From: Janthinobacterium fluminis
Lineage (GTDB): Bacteria; Pseudomonadota; Gammaproteobacteria; Burkholderiales; Burkholderiaceae_D
DNA: 64,000 nt
Direction of reading: 5' to 3'
Assembly: GCF_028595325.1 (NCBI RefSeq)
Contig: NZ_JAQQXR010000008.1
Location: 149,378 to 213,377 of the forward strand
The notes under the pieces are model-generated. The model made no database searches. It worked only from the letters and a program-made list of their open reading frames with translations, and had not been told where the DNA came from. The translations under genes were made by a program, and so were the position numbers. Positions 7,371 to 16,651 of the stretch are shown here, one piece after another (within the stretch, counting starts at the first letter, position 1; each line of letters begins with the position of its first letter).

Positions 7371-9072
7371 ACTTCGCCGCCCGCGCCGCCTCGGCGTTCT
7401 GGCGTATCGTCGCCAGCGTCGCGTTCGGCGTGATCAGGTTGCCGTCATAGCGCAACTCGATCAGCGCCGGCAGGCGCTTCTCGGCCGCGTGCGCCAGCGC
7501 GCGCCGCAGCGCCGGGCCGAACTCCCCGGTGGTGTTGACCACCTCGCCGTGCGCGCCGTAGGCTTGCGCCAGCGCGGCGAAGTCCGGGTTGTGCAGCCCG
7601 GTGCCGGAGACGCGGCCGGGATAGTCGCGTTCCTGGTGCATGCGGATCGTGCCGAACATCTGGTTGTTGAAGACGATGACGACGACGCCGGCCTGGTACT
7701 GCACGGCCGTGGCCAGCTCCTGGCCGTTCATCATGAACTCGCCGTCGCCGGCGAAGGTGATGACGGTGCGCTGCGGATCGACGATCTTGGCGGCCACGCC
7801 GGACGGCAGGCCGTAACCCATCGCGCCGTTGGTCGGCGCCAGCTGCGTGCGCAGCCCGCCGTAGCGGTAGAAGCGGTGCGCCCACGACGCGTAGTTGCCG
7901 GCGCCGTTGGTGAGGATGGTGTCGGCCGGCGCCTGCGCCATGATCTCCTGGGTCACCTGCCACAGGTCGAGCGGCGCGCTGCCGTCCTGGAAGATGGGCG
8001 GCTGCCGCTGGAAGGCGAGCAGCTCGGCCTTCGCCTCGGCCACCGTGTGGCGCCAGGCGCCGGCGTCGACCGGCGCCATCGCCGCCAGCATCGCGCAAGC
8101 CTGCGGCATGCCGCTGTTGATCATCAGCTCGGCCTGGTAGACGCTGCCCAGCTCCTCGGCGTCGGCGTGGACATGCACCAGGCGCTGCCGCGGCACCGGC
8201 GAGGCGATCAGCGTATAGCCGCCGGTGGTCATTTCGCCCAGGCGTGGGCCGAGCGCCAGAATCAGGTCGGCGTCCTTGACGCGCGCGGCCAGCTTCGGAT
8301 TGATGCCGATGCCGACGTCGCCTATATAGTTAGGGTGGGCATTGTCGAGCAGGTCCTGGAAGCGGAAGGCGCAGGCGACGGGCAGGGCGTTGGCCTCGGC
8401 GAAGCGGCGCAGGTCGGCGCAGGCTTGGGCGCTCCAGGTGGCGCCGCCCAGCAGCAGCAGCGGGCGCCTGGCTTCGGCCAGCATGGCGCGCAGCTGGGCG
8501 ATCTGCGCCGCCGCCGGCGCCGCCTGCACGGCCTGGTAGCGGCGCGTGTCGGCGACGCTGGCCACGGCCGTCAGCATATCCTCGGGCAGGGCCAGCACGA
8601 CGGGGCCGGGGCGGCCGCTGGTGGCGACCTGGAAGGCGCGCGCCAGATATTCGGGAATGCGCTCGGCGCGGTCGATCTGCGCCACCCACTTGGCCATCTG
8701 GCCGTACATGCGGCGGTAGTCGATCTCCTGGAAGGCTTCGCGGTCGATGAAGTCGTTGCCGACCTGGCCGATGAACAGGATCATCGGCGTCGAATCCTGG
8801 TAGGCCGTATGCACGCCGATGGAGGCGTTGGTGGCGCCGGGGCCGCGGGTGACGAAGCAGACGCCGGGGCGGCCGGTCAGCTTGCCGTGGGCCTCGGCCA
8901 TGAAGGCGGCGCCGCCCTCCTGGCGGTTGACGATGAAGCGGATGTCCGAGTCGTGCAGCGCGTCGAGCACATCGAGGTAGCTTTCGCCGGGCACGCCGAA
9001 GCAGGTATCGACGCCGTGGATTTTCAGGGCGTCGACCAGAATCTGGCCGCCGGTGCGGGATTGTTGCGTCAT
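7369..9072 (-). CDS. Thiamine diphosphate-dependent enzyme, acetolactate synthase-like
   Basis: 567 aa, with the three-domain layout of the acetohydroxyacid synthase/pyruvate oxidase superfamily. The N-terminal pyrimidine-binding domain has the proton-relay glutamate in RQEGGAAFMAE (E52). The C-terminal diphosphate-binding domain has GDG (442-444) and NN (469-470), the usual ThDP/Mg motif spacing. Family members decarboxylate 2-keto acids; the substrate here cannot be told. No small regulatory subunit gene (ilvH) is adjacent, so it is probably not the biosynthetic IlvB. The start at 9072 is chosen because homology-like sequence begins there. The open frame extends about 90 codons further upstream without family resemblance. 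It stands alone, converging on the terminator at 7342. Confidence 0.82.
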   Translation of the reverse strand: MTQQSRTGGQILVDALKIHGVDTCFGVPGESYLDVLDALHDSDIRFIVNRQEGGAAFMAEAHGKLTGRPGVCFVTRGPGATNASIGVHTAYQDSTPMILFIGQVGNDFIDREAFQEIDYRRMYGQMAKWVAQIDRAERIPEYLARAFQVATSGRPGPVVLALPEDMLTAVASVADTRRYQAVQAAPAAAQIAQLRAMLAEARRPLLLLGGATWSAQACADLRRFAEANALPVACAFRFQDLLDNAHPNYIGDVGIGINPKLAARVKDADLILALGPRLGEMTTGGYTLIASPVPRQRLVHVHADAEELGSVYQAELMINSGMPQACAMLAAMAPVDAGAWRHTVAEAKAELLAFQRQPPIFQDGSAPLDLWQVTQEIMAQAPADTILTNGAGNYASWAHRFYRYGGLRTQLAPTNGAMGYGLPSGVAAKIVDPQRTVITFAGDGEFMMNGQELATAVQYQAGVVVIVFNNQMFGTIRMHQERDYPGRVSGTGLHNPDFAALAQAYGAHGEVVNTTGEFGPALRRALAHAAEKRLPALIELRYDGNLITPNATLATIRQNAEAARAAK

Positions 9073-9193
9073 GGTCGACTCTTCAAAAAAGTGAACGCGA
9101 AAGGCGCGCGGGATGCACGCCGGCATGCGCCATTCTAAGCGAGCCGATTTTGCCCGGCTTTTGAAATGGCGACACCGAATTTCAGTTTTCACC

Positions 9194-9247
9194 GGGGACA
9201 GACCACGATTATCGGGAAACGTTTTCCGATAATCGTGGTCTGTCCCC
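9194..9247. repeat. 54-bp near-perfect palindrome, REP-like
   Basis: Perfect 22-base arms (9194-9215 and 9226-9247) begin GGGGACAGACCACG. The inner ten bases also nearly pair, making a 54-bp palindrome with one G-T pair. The GGGGACAGACC head resembles extragenic palindromes mobilised by REP-associated tyrosine transposases (RAYTs), from my recollection of such elements. No transposase gene is nearby. It ends exactly where the -35 of rnpB should lie. Confidence 0.7.
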
Positions 9248-9269
9248 GCCCCCGCCGCTCCCGGTGCGG

Positions 9270-9275
9270 TACAAT
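9270..9275 (+). promoter_or_regulatory. -10 element of rnpB
   Basis: TACAAT six bases before the RNA start. At 17-base spacing the -35 position is 9247-9252, which is C-rich and does not match consensus; it coincides with the right edge of the palindrome. Confidence 0.6.
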
Positions 9276-9280
9276 GGCGG

Positions 9281-9622
9281 GTGAAGCAGGCCAGACAGTC
9301 GCTGGCCGGCGCAGCAATGCGTCGGCGGGAGGAAGGTCCGGACTCCATAGAGCGGGGTGACGGTTAACGGCCGTCCGCTGAAAGCCGCAAGGTATAAGGC
9401 GAGGAATAGGGCCACAGAGACGAGCGTATTAAGTTACGGTGAAACGCGGTAACCTCCACCTGGTGCAATTTCAAATAGGCACGCGATGATGCTGCTCGCG
9501 GAGCGTGCGGGTAGAAAGCTTGAGCGCCGGAGTAATCCGGCGCCTAGAGGAATGGCTGTCATAGCGCGAACCCGCAAGGGCCAGCGCCGTAACAAAATCC
9601 GGCCTATCGGCCTGCTTCACTT
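9281..9622 (+). ncRNA. rnpB: RNase P RNA, bacterial class A
   Basis: The catalytic RNA that trims tRNA 5' leaders. Conserved pieces appear in order: GAAGCAGGCCAGACAGTCGC at the 5' end, GGAGGAAGGTCCGGACTCC (P4 5' strand and CR-I), GGTGAAACG and CTCCACC, CAAATAGG, then AGAGGAATGGCTGTC (P4 3' side). The 3' end TCGGCCTGCTTCAC pairs with the start (P1). Length of about 340 nt is normal. Ends are inferred from P1 pairing and may be off by a few bases. It has its own -10 and terminator. Confidence 0.97.
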
Positions 9623-9684
9623 GAATTTCCGTCGGCGCCCCCCAGCGCGCCGGCATGCGCGGATAGCGCTATCCGCCGCCCGCG

Positions 9685-9709
9685 GGCCCCGTTTACGGGG
9701 CCTTTTTTT
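9685..9709 (+). terminator. Intrinsic terminator of rnpB
   Basis: GGCCCCG stem (9685-9691 with 9696-9702) around TTTA, followed by seven T. A perfect 14-bp palindrome, GGATAGCGCTATCC, lies just upstream at 9661-9674. Confidence 0.9.
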
Positions 9710-9904
9710 ATATCCGCAAAGAAATATTTGCGCCAAAGTTGTATATACATGTTGTCCGGGCGCGCCGCCGCCCGCCGTGCCTGGCCGGCCCCGCAGGCGC
9801 GCCCGGCGCGCGCCGTCCGCTTCCCTTGAAAAGCTGTAAAATAGCCAAATCTATCCAATTATCACTTTTTCCGGCCGGCCTCGCGCGCCCCGCCGGAACG
9901 GGTC

Positions 9905-10200
9905 GCGTTCTGCCTACACTGTTGTTCTATGTCAACTTTATGTATTTATTTTAAGTTTTTTCCTTGGCTTCCCATCTTGTTTTTTTCAAGCAAACACATG
10001 TGAATAGATGAGGTAGCACATTCACTATCTTTCATAAGTATCTAATTTGTCGATATATTTTTATGCGGACCTTCTTCAAGGATATCCGCTAAGTCCTTCA
10101 TTTCATTAATAAAATCACTGTTTCGATAGGCGGAAAGCGCTTGACCACCCTCGTGGCATCCTCTAAAGTGGGCAACTGTGTGAAAAAGTGTCTTTTTGTG
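9905..10200. other. AT-rich island between rnpB and the mra promoter
   Basis: By hand count, successive 60-base blocks from 9961 are about 40, 30 and 40 % GC, against well over 60 % in the flanking genes. On the minus strand a frame stays open from 10236 to 10042 with natural-looking residues (for example SAYRNSDFINEMKDL). It has no start codon except an internal ATG giving 19 codons. This may be the tail of a decayed imported gene or chance in AT-rich DNA. No complete gene is supported between 9710 and 10266. Confidence 0.4.
10141..10169 (+). promoter_or_regulatory. Pmra, main promoter of the dcw cluster
   Basis: TTGACC (10141-10146), 17-base spacer, TAAAGT (10164-10169). The predicted start near 10176 gives a leader of about 90 nt to mraZ. 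Confidence 0.7.
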
Positions 10201-10203
10201 GGA
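10168..10203 (+). promoter_or_regulatory. Phased MraZ-box array
   Basis: TG-containing boxes begin exactly every 10 bases: TGGGC at 10169, TGTGA at 10179, TGTCT at 10189, TGGGA at 10199. MraZ represses its own operon through TGGG-type direct repeats at 10-bp spacing, so this array just downstream of the -10 is the expected operator. The outer two boxes match best; the middle two are degenerate. Confidence 0.65.
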
Positions 10204-10266
10204 GATTTTCCCGCCGCAAGCGCCGCGCTCACCCGCTTATTAATCTTCTGAGGTCAAAGGTCTTCC

Positions 10267-10695
10267 GTGTTTCAAGGCGCGTCCGCAATCAATCTCGATG
10301 CAAAGGGCAGGATGTCAATTCCCGCCAAGCACCGTGACGCGCTGTCGATCCAGTGCGAAGGCCGCCTGACGCTGACCAAACACCCGGACGGCTGCCTGCT
10401 GTTCTTTCCCCGCCCCGTCTGGGAAAACCACCGCCAGCAAATCGCCGCGTGGCCGATGGCCGCGCGGGCCTGGCAGCGCATCTTCCTCGGCAACGCCTGC
10501 GACGTCGAGCTCGACTCGGCCGGCCGCGTGCTGATCTCGCCCGAGCTGCGCAGCGCCGTCGGCCTGGCGCGCGAGGTCATGATGATCGGCATGGGCACGC
10601 ACTTCGAAATCTGGGACGCGGCCAAGCTGGCCGAAAAAGAGCAGCAGGCGATCGACGCCGGCGCCCCCGATGTCCTATCTAATTTTTCTTTCTGA
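10267..10695 (+). CDS. mraZ: Transcriptional regulator MraZ
   Basis: 142 aa, first gene of the dcw cluster. MraZ is a ring-forming DNA-binding protein with two AbrB-like SpoVT halves; in E. coli it represses the mra promoter. Both halves are visible: [17 protein letters not shown] near the N-terminus and [15 protein letters not shown] around residues 80-95. The start is GTG at 10267, chosen because [11 protein letters not shown] is the standard MraZ opening; an AAAGG sequence lies 7 bases upstream. The operator array at 10168-10203 is the likely autoregulatory site. rsmH follows after 9 bases. Confidence 0.95.
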   Translation: MFQGASAINLDAKGRMSIPAKHRDALSIQCEGRLTLTKHPDGCLLFFPRPVWENHRQQIAAWPMAARAWQRIFLGNACDVELDSAGRVLISPELRSAVGLAREVMMIGMGTHFEIWDAAKLAEKEQQAIDAGAPDVLSNFSF

Positions 10696-10704
10696 GGCTC
10701 CGTG

Positions 10705-11664
10705 ATGACTACTTTACCGGTGCCGGAATTTCAGCATCGCACGGTGCTGCTGGACGAGGCGGTCGACGCCCTCGATCTGGCCGGCCCGCGCGCTGACGGC
10801 ATCTATGTCGACGGCACCTTCGGCCGCGGCGGCCACAGCCGCCTGATCCTGTCGCGCCTGGGCGCGCGCGCGCGCCTGGTCGGTTTCGACAAGGATTTGC
10901 AGGCGATCGCCACGGCCGAACAGATCGCCGACGCGCGCTTCCAGATCGTCCACGACAGCTTCGCCACGATGCGCGCCAGCCTGGCCGAGCGCGGCATCGG
11001 CCAGGTCGACGGCATTTTGCTGGACCTGGGGATATCCTCGCCGCAGGTCGACGACGCCAGCCGCGGCTTCAGTTTCCGCAACGACGGTCCGCTCGACATG
11101 CGCATGGACACCACGCGCGGCGTTTCCGCCGCCGAGTGGCTGGCCGTCGAGAGCGAGCAGACTTTAGAAAAGGTGATACGAGATTATGGGGAAGAACGGT
11201 TTGCTTTTCAGATTGCAAAGGCGATTGTTGCTCGCCGCGCAGTCGAGCCGATTTCAAGCACACGACAGCTTGCCGGTATCGTGGCTGGCGCGGTCAAAAC
11301 CCGTGAGAAGGGTAAGGACCCCGCGACCCGCACCTTTCAGGCTATCCGCATCTTCATCAACAAGGAACTGGAAGACCTCGAAACTGGTTTGAGCCAGGCC
11401 TACGCCTGCCTGGCGCCGGGCGGGCGCATGGCCGTGATCAGCTTCCATTCGCTGGAAGACCGCATGGTCAAGCGCTTCTTCGCCGCCAAGGCGAATGTGG
11501 CGCAGCCGGACCGGCGCCTGCCGATCCGCGCCGCCGACCTGCCGCAGCCGGAGATGAAGCTGCTCGCCAAGATGAAGCCGTCCGACGCCGAGATCGACGC
11601 CAACCCGCGCGCCCGCTCGGCCGTGATGCGCGTCGCGCTGCGCCTGCCGGGAGCGGCCGGATGA
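10705..11664 (+). CDS. rsmH: 16S rRNA m4C1402 methyltransferase RsmH (MraW)
   Basis: 319 aa from ATG 10705; GTG 10702 is an in-frame alternative but lies closer to the GAGG ribosome site. The enzyme N4-methylates C1402 in the decoding centre using S-adenosylmethionine. Visible features are [13 protein letters not shown], the SAM-binding [22 protein letters not shown] and the C-terminal [14 protein letters not shown]. Length is typical. Codons about 152-172 (11161-11220) are only 38 % GC by hand count, against about 73 % in the 60 bases before. This is a local composition break inside an otherwise intact gene. It overlaps ftsL by 4 bases. Confidence 0.96.
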   Translation: MTTLPVPEFQHRTVLLDEAVDALDLAGPRADGIYVDGTFGRGGHSRLILSRLGARARLVGFDKDLQAIATAEQIADARFQIVHDSFATMRASLAERGIGQVDGILLDLGISSPQVDDASRGFSFRNDGPLDMRMDTTRGVSAAEWLAVESEQTLEKVIRDYGEERFAFQIAKAIVARRAVEPISSTRQLAGIVAGAVKTREKGKDPATRTFQAIRIFINKELEDLETGLSQAYACLAPGGRMAVISFHSLEDRMVKRFFAAKANVAQPDRRLPIRAADLPQPEMKLLAKMKPSDAEIDANPRARSAVMRVALRLPGAAG

Positions 11665-11933
11665 GCGGCAAGATCAACCTCGTGCTGACGGCCCTGCTGC
11701 TCGGCTGCGCGCTGTCGCTGGTGAACGCGCAGTACCAGGCGCGCCGCCTGTTCATCGAGTTGGAGCGGGCGCAGGCGCTGTCGCGCCAGCTCGACATCGA
11801 CTGGGCCCAGCTGCAGCTGGACCAGTCGACGCTGGGCAAGCACGAGCGCATCGAGGCGATCGCCCGGCGCGACTTGAACATGACGCCGCTGACGGCGGCG
11901 CGCACCCAGTACCTGACCCAGGGCGTGCCATGA
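11661..11933 (+). CDS. ftsL: Cell division protein FtsL
   Basis: 90 aa single-pass protein that bridges to FtsB and FtsQ in the divisome and helps activate FtsWI. It has a short cytoplasmic start, one hydrophobic segment ([17 protein letters not shown]), then a predicted coiled coil with leucines ([20 protein letters not shown]). Sequence is poorly conserved in this family; assignment rests on size, topology and position between rsmH and ftsI. It overlaps both neighbours by 4 bases. Confidence 0.9.
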   Translation: MSGKINLVLTALLLGCALSLVNAQYQARRLFIELERAQALSRQLDIDWAQLQLDQSTLGKHERIEAIARRDLNMTPLTAARTQYLTQGVP

Positions 11934-13711
11934 AGCGCGGCGGCGGCGCGACCGGCTCGCGCGTGGCGGCATCGAAGGGGGTGCCGTTCTCGAAGAATCC
12001 GATGCTGGCGGTCAGCCTGCCGGTGTGGCGCTCGCGCGTCGTGCTGTTCGTGCTGTTCGCCGCCTTCGCCGCGCTGGCCGGCCGGGCGCTGTGGCTGCAG
12101 GGCGTGTCGACGCAGTTCTTGCAGAAGCAGGGCGAGATCCGCTACGCCCGCACGCTGGAGCTGCCGGCCACGCGCGGCAAGATCACCGACCGCAACGGCC
12201 AGGTGCTGGCCTCGTCGGTGCCGGTCAAGGCCATCTGGGCCATCCCGGACGACGTGCTGCAGGCGCCGCCGGAGAAGGTGCGCGCCCTCGCCGGCCTGCT
12301 GGAGATGAGCGAGGCCGAGCTGCGCAAGAAGCTCGACTCGGACCGCAGCTTCGTTTACCTGAAGCGCCAGGTCGAGATGGACGTGGCCGACAAGATCGCC
12401 AAGCTGGACATCGACGGCATCGACGCGCGCAAGGAATACAAGCGCTTCTACCCGCAGGGCGAGGTGATGACCCACGTCGTCGGCTTCACCAACGTCGAGG
12501 ACGTCGGCCAGGAAAGCATGGAGCTGGCGCAGCAGAAGACGCTGGTGGGCAGCACCGGCAGCCGGCGCGTCATCAAGGACCGTCTCGGCCACATCGTCGA
12601 GGACATCGGCTCGATCCACGAACCGCACGACGGCAAGGACCTGGTGCTGGCCGTCGACAGCAAGATCCAGTACATCGCCTTCACGCAGTTGAAGGAGGCG
12701 GTCGAGAAGTTCAAGGCCAAGGCCGGCGCCGCCGTCGTGCTGGACGTGCACACGGGCGAGGTGCTGGCGCTGGCGAACTACCCCAGCTACGACCCGAACG
12801 ACAGGCGCAAGCTGACCGGCCAGCAGTTGCGCAACCGCGTCATGACCGACACCTTCGAGCCCGGCTCGACCCTGAAGCCGTTTACGGTCGCGCTGGCGCT
12901 CGACACGGGCCGCGTCAAGCCGGCCACGCAGATCGACACCGGCTTGGGCCGCTACACGATCGCCGACCGCACCATCACCGACACCAAGGCGCACGGCGTC
13001 ATCAGCGTCTCCGAGATCATCGAGCAGTCGTCCAACATCGGCACCTCGAAAATTGCGCTGAGCATGCCGCCGCAGGAAATGTGGGAAATGTTCACCAAGG
13101 TCGGCTTCGGCCAGCAGCCGAAGTTCGGTTTCCCCGGCGCCGTCGCCGGCCGCGTGCGCCCGTACAAATCCTGGCGCCCCGTGGAGCAGGCGACCATGAG
13201 CTACGGCAACGGCATCTCCGTGTCGCTGATCCAGCTGGCGCGCGGCTACATGATGTTCGCCCGCGACGGCGACACCATTCCGCTGTCCTTCCAGAAGGTC
13301 AGCGAGCTGCCGGCCGGGCAGCAGGTGATCAAGGAAAAGACCGCGCGCGAGATGCGCGAGATGCTGGAACTGGTGGTGTCCGGCCCGAAAGGCACGGCCA
13401 AACAGGCCCAGGTGGCCGGCTACCGCGTCGGCGGCAAGACCGGCACCGCCTACAAGGTCGAAAACGGCAAGTACGCGTTGCCGCGCAAGTACATAGGCTC
13501 CTTCGTCGGCATGGTGCCGATGTCCTCGCCGCGCTTCATCATCGCCGTCATGATCGACGAACCGACCAGCGGCGGCCACTTCGGCGGCCAGGTGGCCGCG
13601 CCGACCTTCGCGGCGGTGGCCACCAACGCGCTGCGCGCGATGAATATACCGCCCGACTCCTCCGTTACCGAAATCGTTATCCCGGCCAACGCCGGACCGG
13701 AGGCAATGTAA
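11930..13711 (+). CDS. ftsI: Septal peptidoglycan transpeptidase FtsI (PBP3)
   Basis: 593 aa class B penicillin-binding protein that cross-links septal wall with FtsW. A cytoplasmic tail of about 35 residues is followed by one membrane anchor (VVLFVLFAAFAALAGRAL) and a pedestal domain. The transpeptidase domain carries the catalytic triad motifs STLK (in EPGSTLKPF), SSN (QSSNIGTSK) and KTG (GGKTGTAYK). Length matches the family. The start overlaps ftsL (ATGA), and the stop shares a base with the murE ATG (TAATG), so translation is coupled through the block. Confidence 0.97.
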   Translation: MKRGGGATGSRVAASKGVPFSKNPMLAVSLPVWRSRVVLFVLFAAFAALAGRALWLQGVSTQFLQKQGEIRYARTLELPATRGKITDRNGQVLASSVPVKAIWAIPDDVLQAPPEKVRALAGLLEMSEAELRKKLDSDRSFVYLKRQVEMDVADKIAKLDIDGIDARKEYKRFYPQGEVMTHVVGFTNVEDVGQESMELAQQKTLVGSTGSRRVIKDRLGHIVEDIGSIHEPHDGKDLVLAVDSKIQYIAFTQLKEAVEKFKAKAGAAVVLDVHTGEVLALANYPSYDPNDRRKLTGQQLRNRVMTDTFEPGSTLKPFTVALALDTGRVKPATQIDTGLGRYTIADRTITDTKAHGVISVSEIIEQSSNIGTSKIALSMPPQEMWEMFTKVGFGQQPKFGFPGAVAGRVRPYKSWRPVEQATMSYGNGISVSLIQLARGYMMFARDGDTIPLSFQKVSELPAGQQVIKEKTAREMREMLELVVSGPKGTAKQAQVAGYRVGGKTGTAYKVENGKYALPRKYIGSFVGMVPMSSPRFIIAVMIDEPTSGGHFGGQVAAPTFAAVATNALRAMNIPPDSSVTEIVIPANAGPEAM

Positions 13712-15252
13712 TGTCCGACATGACCATACCAGAAATCAGTTTGTGGATCGCCCAAGCGGCGCCCCAGGGCCAGCTGGCCTCCGATTCGCGCCGCATCCAG
13801 GGCGGCGACGTGTTCTTCGCCTATCCGGGCGAGGCCGGCGACGGCCGCGCCTTCATCGCCGCCGCCATCGCCCAGGGCGCCGCCGCCGTCGTCTACGATC
13901 CGCGCGACTGCGCCTGGGACGCGGCCTGGGCCGTGCCGCACCTGGCCGTGGCCGATCTGAAGCGCCGCGCCGGCCCGATCGCCCACGCCCGCTACGGCAT
14001 GCCCGACGCCGCCATGTTCAGCGTCGCCGTCACCGGCACCAACGGCAAGACCTCCAGCGCCGTCTGGCTGGGCCAGGCCCTGGCCCGCGTCGGCCTGCCG
14101 ACGGCCGTTGTCGGCACCCTCGGCGTCGGCCTGTCGAAGCCGCGCGGCGACATCGACTTCGACGTCACCGGCTACACCACGCCGGACGCGGTTCTGCTGG
14201 CGCGCAAGCTGGCCGAGATGCGCGACGCCGGCGCCGCCGCGGTGGCGATCGAGGCCTCCTCGATCGGCCTGCAGCAGGGCCGCACGGCCGGCATGCATTT
14301 CGACGTCGCGCTGTTTACCAACCTGACGCGCGACCACCTCGACTACCACGGCGACATGGCCGCCTACGAGGAAGCCAAGAACATCCTGTTCGACTGGCCC
14401 GGCCTGAAAACGGCGGTGCTCAACCTCGACGACGCGATGGGCGCGCGCCTGGCGCGGCGCCTGCGCGGCAAGCTGGCCGGCGACCTGCCGCTGATCGGCT
14501 ACACGCTGCGCGACGCCGCCGCCCAGCCGGACCTGGACGGCGTGACGATGCTGCGCGCCAGCCAGTTCCGCAGCCGCAACGCCGGCACCGATTTCCACCT
14601 GGACTGCCAGTTCGGCTCGGCGCTGGTGAAGACCCGCCTGGTCGGCCACTTCAACATCAGCAACGCCCTCGGCGTCATGGGCGCGCTGCTGGCCAGGGGC
14701 GTCGGCCTGCGCGCCGCGATCGAGGCGGTCGAGGCGCTGACGCCGGCGCCCGGGCGCATGCAGCAGGTCGGCGGCCAGGACGCCCCCATGGTGGTGGTCG
14801 ATTACGCCCACACCCCGGACGCGCTGGAAAAAACCCTGTCCGCGCTGCGCCAGGTGGCGCAGGAGCGCGGCGGCCAGCTGTGGTGCGTGTTCGGCTGCGG
14901 CGGCGACCGCGATCCCGGCAAGCGGCCGCAGATGGGCGCGATCGCCCAGATGGCCGACCACGTCGTCGTCACCAGCGACAATCCGCGCAGCGAGGAACCG
15001 CACAGCATCATCGAACAGATCGTCGCCGGCATGGACCCGCGGCATCCGACTTCGCTCACGCAAACCATCGAAAACCGCGCCGGCGCGATCCTGTCGGCGG
15101 TGAAGAACGCCGCCAAGGCCGACGTGATCCTGCTGGCCGGCAAGGGCCACGAGGCTTACCAGGAAATCAAGGGCAAGAAGCTGTCGTTCTCCGACACCGA
15201 CCACGCCCAGCTGGCGCTGTCGGCCCGCCTCACCATGATGAGGACGAACTGA
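13711..15252 (+). CDS. murE: UDP-MurNAc-L-Ala-D-Glu:meso-DAP ligase MurE
   Basis: 513 aa cytoplasmic Mur ligase adding meso-diaminopimelate as the third residue of the stem peptide. ATP loop GTNGKTSS lies near residue 110. DNPR within TSDNPRSEEP is the specificity motif for meso-DAP rather than lysine, so the wall is DAP-type. The open frame extends far upstream inside ftsI. ATG 13711 is chosen because the family sequence starts there (MSDMTIPEISLW) and it abuts the ftsI stop as TAATG. The stop overlaps murF as TGATG. Confidence 0.95.
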   Translation: MSDMTIPEISLWIAQAAPQGQLASDSRRIQGGDVFFAYPGEAGDGRAFIAAAIAQGAAAVVYDPRDCAWDAAWAVPHLAVADLKRRAGPIAHARYGMPDAAMFSVAVTGTNGKTSSAVWLGQALARVGLPTAVVGTLGVGLSKPRGDIDFDVTGYTTPDAVLLARKLAEMRDAGAAAVAIEASSIGLQQGRTAGMHFDVALFTNLTRDHLDYHGDMAAYEEAKNILFDWPGLKTAVLNLDDAMGARLARRLRGKLAGDLPLIGYTLRDAAAQPDLDGVTMLRASQFRSRNAGTDFHLDCQFGSALVKTRLVGHFNISNALGVMGALLARGVGLRAAIEAVEALTPAPGRMQQVGGQDAPMVVVDYAHTPDALEKTLSALRQVAQERGGQLWCVFGCGGDRDPGKRPQMGAIAQMADHVVVTSDNPRSEEPHSIIEQIVAGMDPRHPTSLTQTIENRAGAILSAVKNAAKADVILLAGKGHEAYQEIKGKKLSFSDTDHAQLALSARLTMMRTN

Positions 15253-16649
15253 TGCGCGCGACACTGGCACAACTGGCGGCGGCGATACCGGGCGCGGTGG
15301 TGGTTCCGGCCGCCGCCGCGCAACTGGCCTTCGACGGGGTCGGCACCGACAGCCGCAACGTGCAGGCCGGCGCGCTGTTCGTCGCGCTGCGCGGCGACAC
15401 CTTCGACGCCCACGCCTTCCTGGCCCAGGTGGCGGAAAAGGGCGCGGCCGCCGTGGTGGTCGAAGAACTGCCGGACGGCTGGACCCTGCCCGCCATCGTC
15501 GTGCCGGACACGCTGGCGGCGCTGGGGCGCATCGCCAATGTCTGGCGGCGCAAGTTTGCGCTGCCCGTCATCGGCGTCACCGGCAGCAACGGCAAGACCA
15601 CCGTCAAGGAAATGCTCGCCGCGATTTTGGCCGCGGCCTACGGCGAGGACGGCCGCCTGGCCACGCGCGGCAACCTGAATAATGAGATCGGCGTGCCGCT
15701 GACGCTGTTCCGCCTCGACGCGGCGCAGCGCGCGGCCGTCATCGAACTGGGCATGAACCATCCCGGCGAAATCGCCCGCCTGGCGGCGATCGCCGCGCCG
15801 ACGCTGGCGCTGGTCAACAACGCCCAGCGCGAGCACCAGGAATTCATGCACACCGTGGCAGCGGTGGCGCGCGAAAACGGCGCGGTGCTGGCGGCGTTGC
15901 CGGCCGACGGCATCGCCGTCTTCCCGCACGGCGACGAGTTCAGCGGCATCTGGCGCGAACTGAGCGGCGCGCGCCGCTGCATCACGTTCGGCCTCGACAA
16001 GGACGCCGACGTCAGTTGCACGCAGCGCGCCGCCGCGGACTTCGGCAGCGAGCTGTCGGTCAGCGTGCGCGACGGCGCCGAACTGCGCCAGTTCCACGTC
16101 GCGCTGCGGGCGGCCGGCGAGCACAATGTGCGCAACGCGCTGGCGGCGGTGGCCTGCGCCTTCGGCGCCGGCGTCGGCCTGGACGCCATCCGGCGCGGCC
16201 TGGAAGCCTTTGTCCCGGTCAACGGCCGCCTGCAGCGCAAGCGCGCCGCCAACGGCGCCACCGTCATCGACGACAGCTACAACGCCAATCCGGATTCGGT
16301 GCGCGCCGCCATCGACGTGCTGGCGCAGGCCGCCGCGCCGCGCATCCTGGTGCTGGGCGACATGGGCGAAGTCGGCGACCAGGGACAGCAGTTTCACGAG
16401 GAAATCGCGGCCTACGCCGTCGCCAGCGGCATCGAGCACGTGCTGGTGACGGGCGAGCTGGCGCGCCATCTGCGCCGTCCCGGCGTGGATCATTTTGAAC
16501 AGTTCGGCGACTTGCTGGCGGCCTTGGACGCCCGTCTGGCAGCTCGTCCGGATGCAACGATATTGGTCAAGGGCTCCCGCTTCATGAAAATGGAACGGGC
16601 CGTGCAGCATTTGATTGGATCACAAAACAATAATAAGGAAGCTCACTAA
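15252..16649 (+). CDS. murF: UDP-MurNAc-tripeptide:D-Ala-D-Ala ligase MurF
   Basis: 465 aa. It completes the cytoplasmic pentapeptide precursor by adding D-Ala-D-Ala. ATP loop [11 protein letters not shown] lies near residue 110; Mur ligase landmarks [26 protein letters not shown] and LGDMGEVG follow in order. The start at 15252 shares a base with the murE stop. A much longer open frame upstream is a shadow of murE. mraY follows two bases after the stop. Confidence 0.95.
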   Translation: MRATLAQLAAAIPGAVVVPAAAAQLAFDGVGTDSRNVQAGALFVALRGDTFDAHAFLAQVAEKGAAAVVVEELPDGWTLPAIVVPDTLAALGRIANVWRRKFALPVIGVTGSNGKTTVKEMLAAILAAAYGEDGRLATRGNLNNEIGVPLTLFRLDAAQRAAVIELGMNHPGEIARLAAIAAPTLALVNNAQREHQEFMHTVAAVARENGAVLAALPADGIAVFPHGDEFSGIWRELSGARRCITFGLDKDADVSCTQRAAADFGSELSVSVRDGAELRQFHVALRAAGEHNVRNALAAVACAFGAGVGLDAIRRGLEAFVPVNGRLQRKRAANGATVIDDSYNANPDSVRAAIDVLAQAAAPRILVLGDMGEVGDQGQQFHEEIAAYAVASGIEHVLVTGELARHLRRPGVDHFEQFGDLLAALDARLAARPDATILVKGSRFMKMERAVQHLIGSQNNNKEAH

Positions 16650-16651
16650 TC

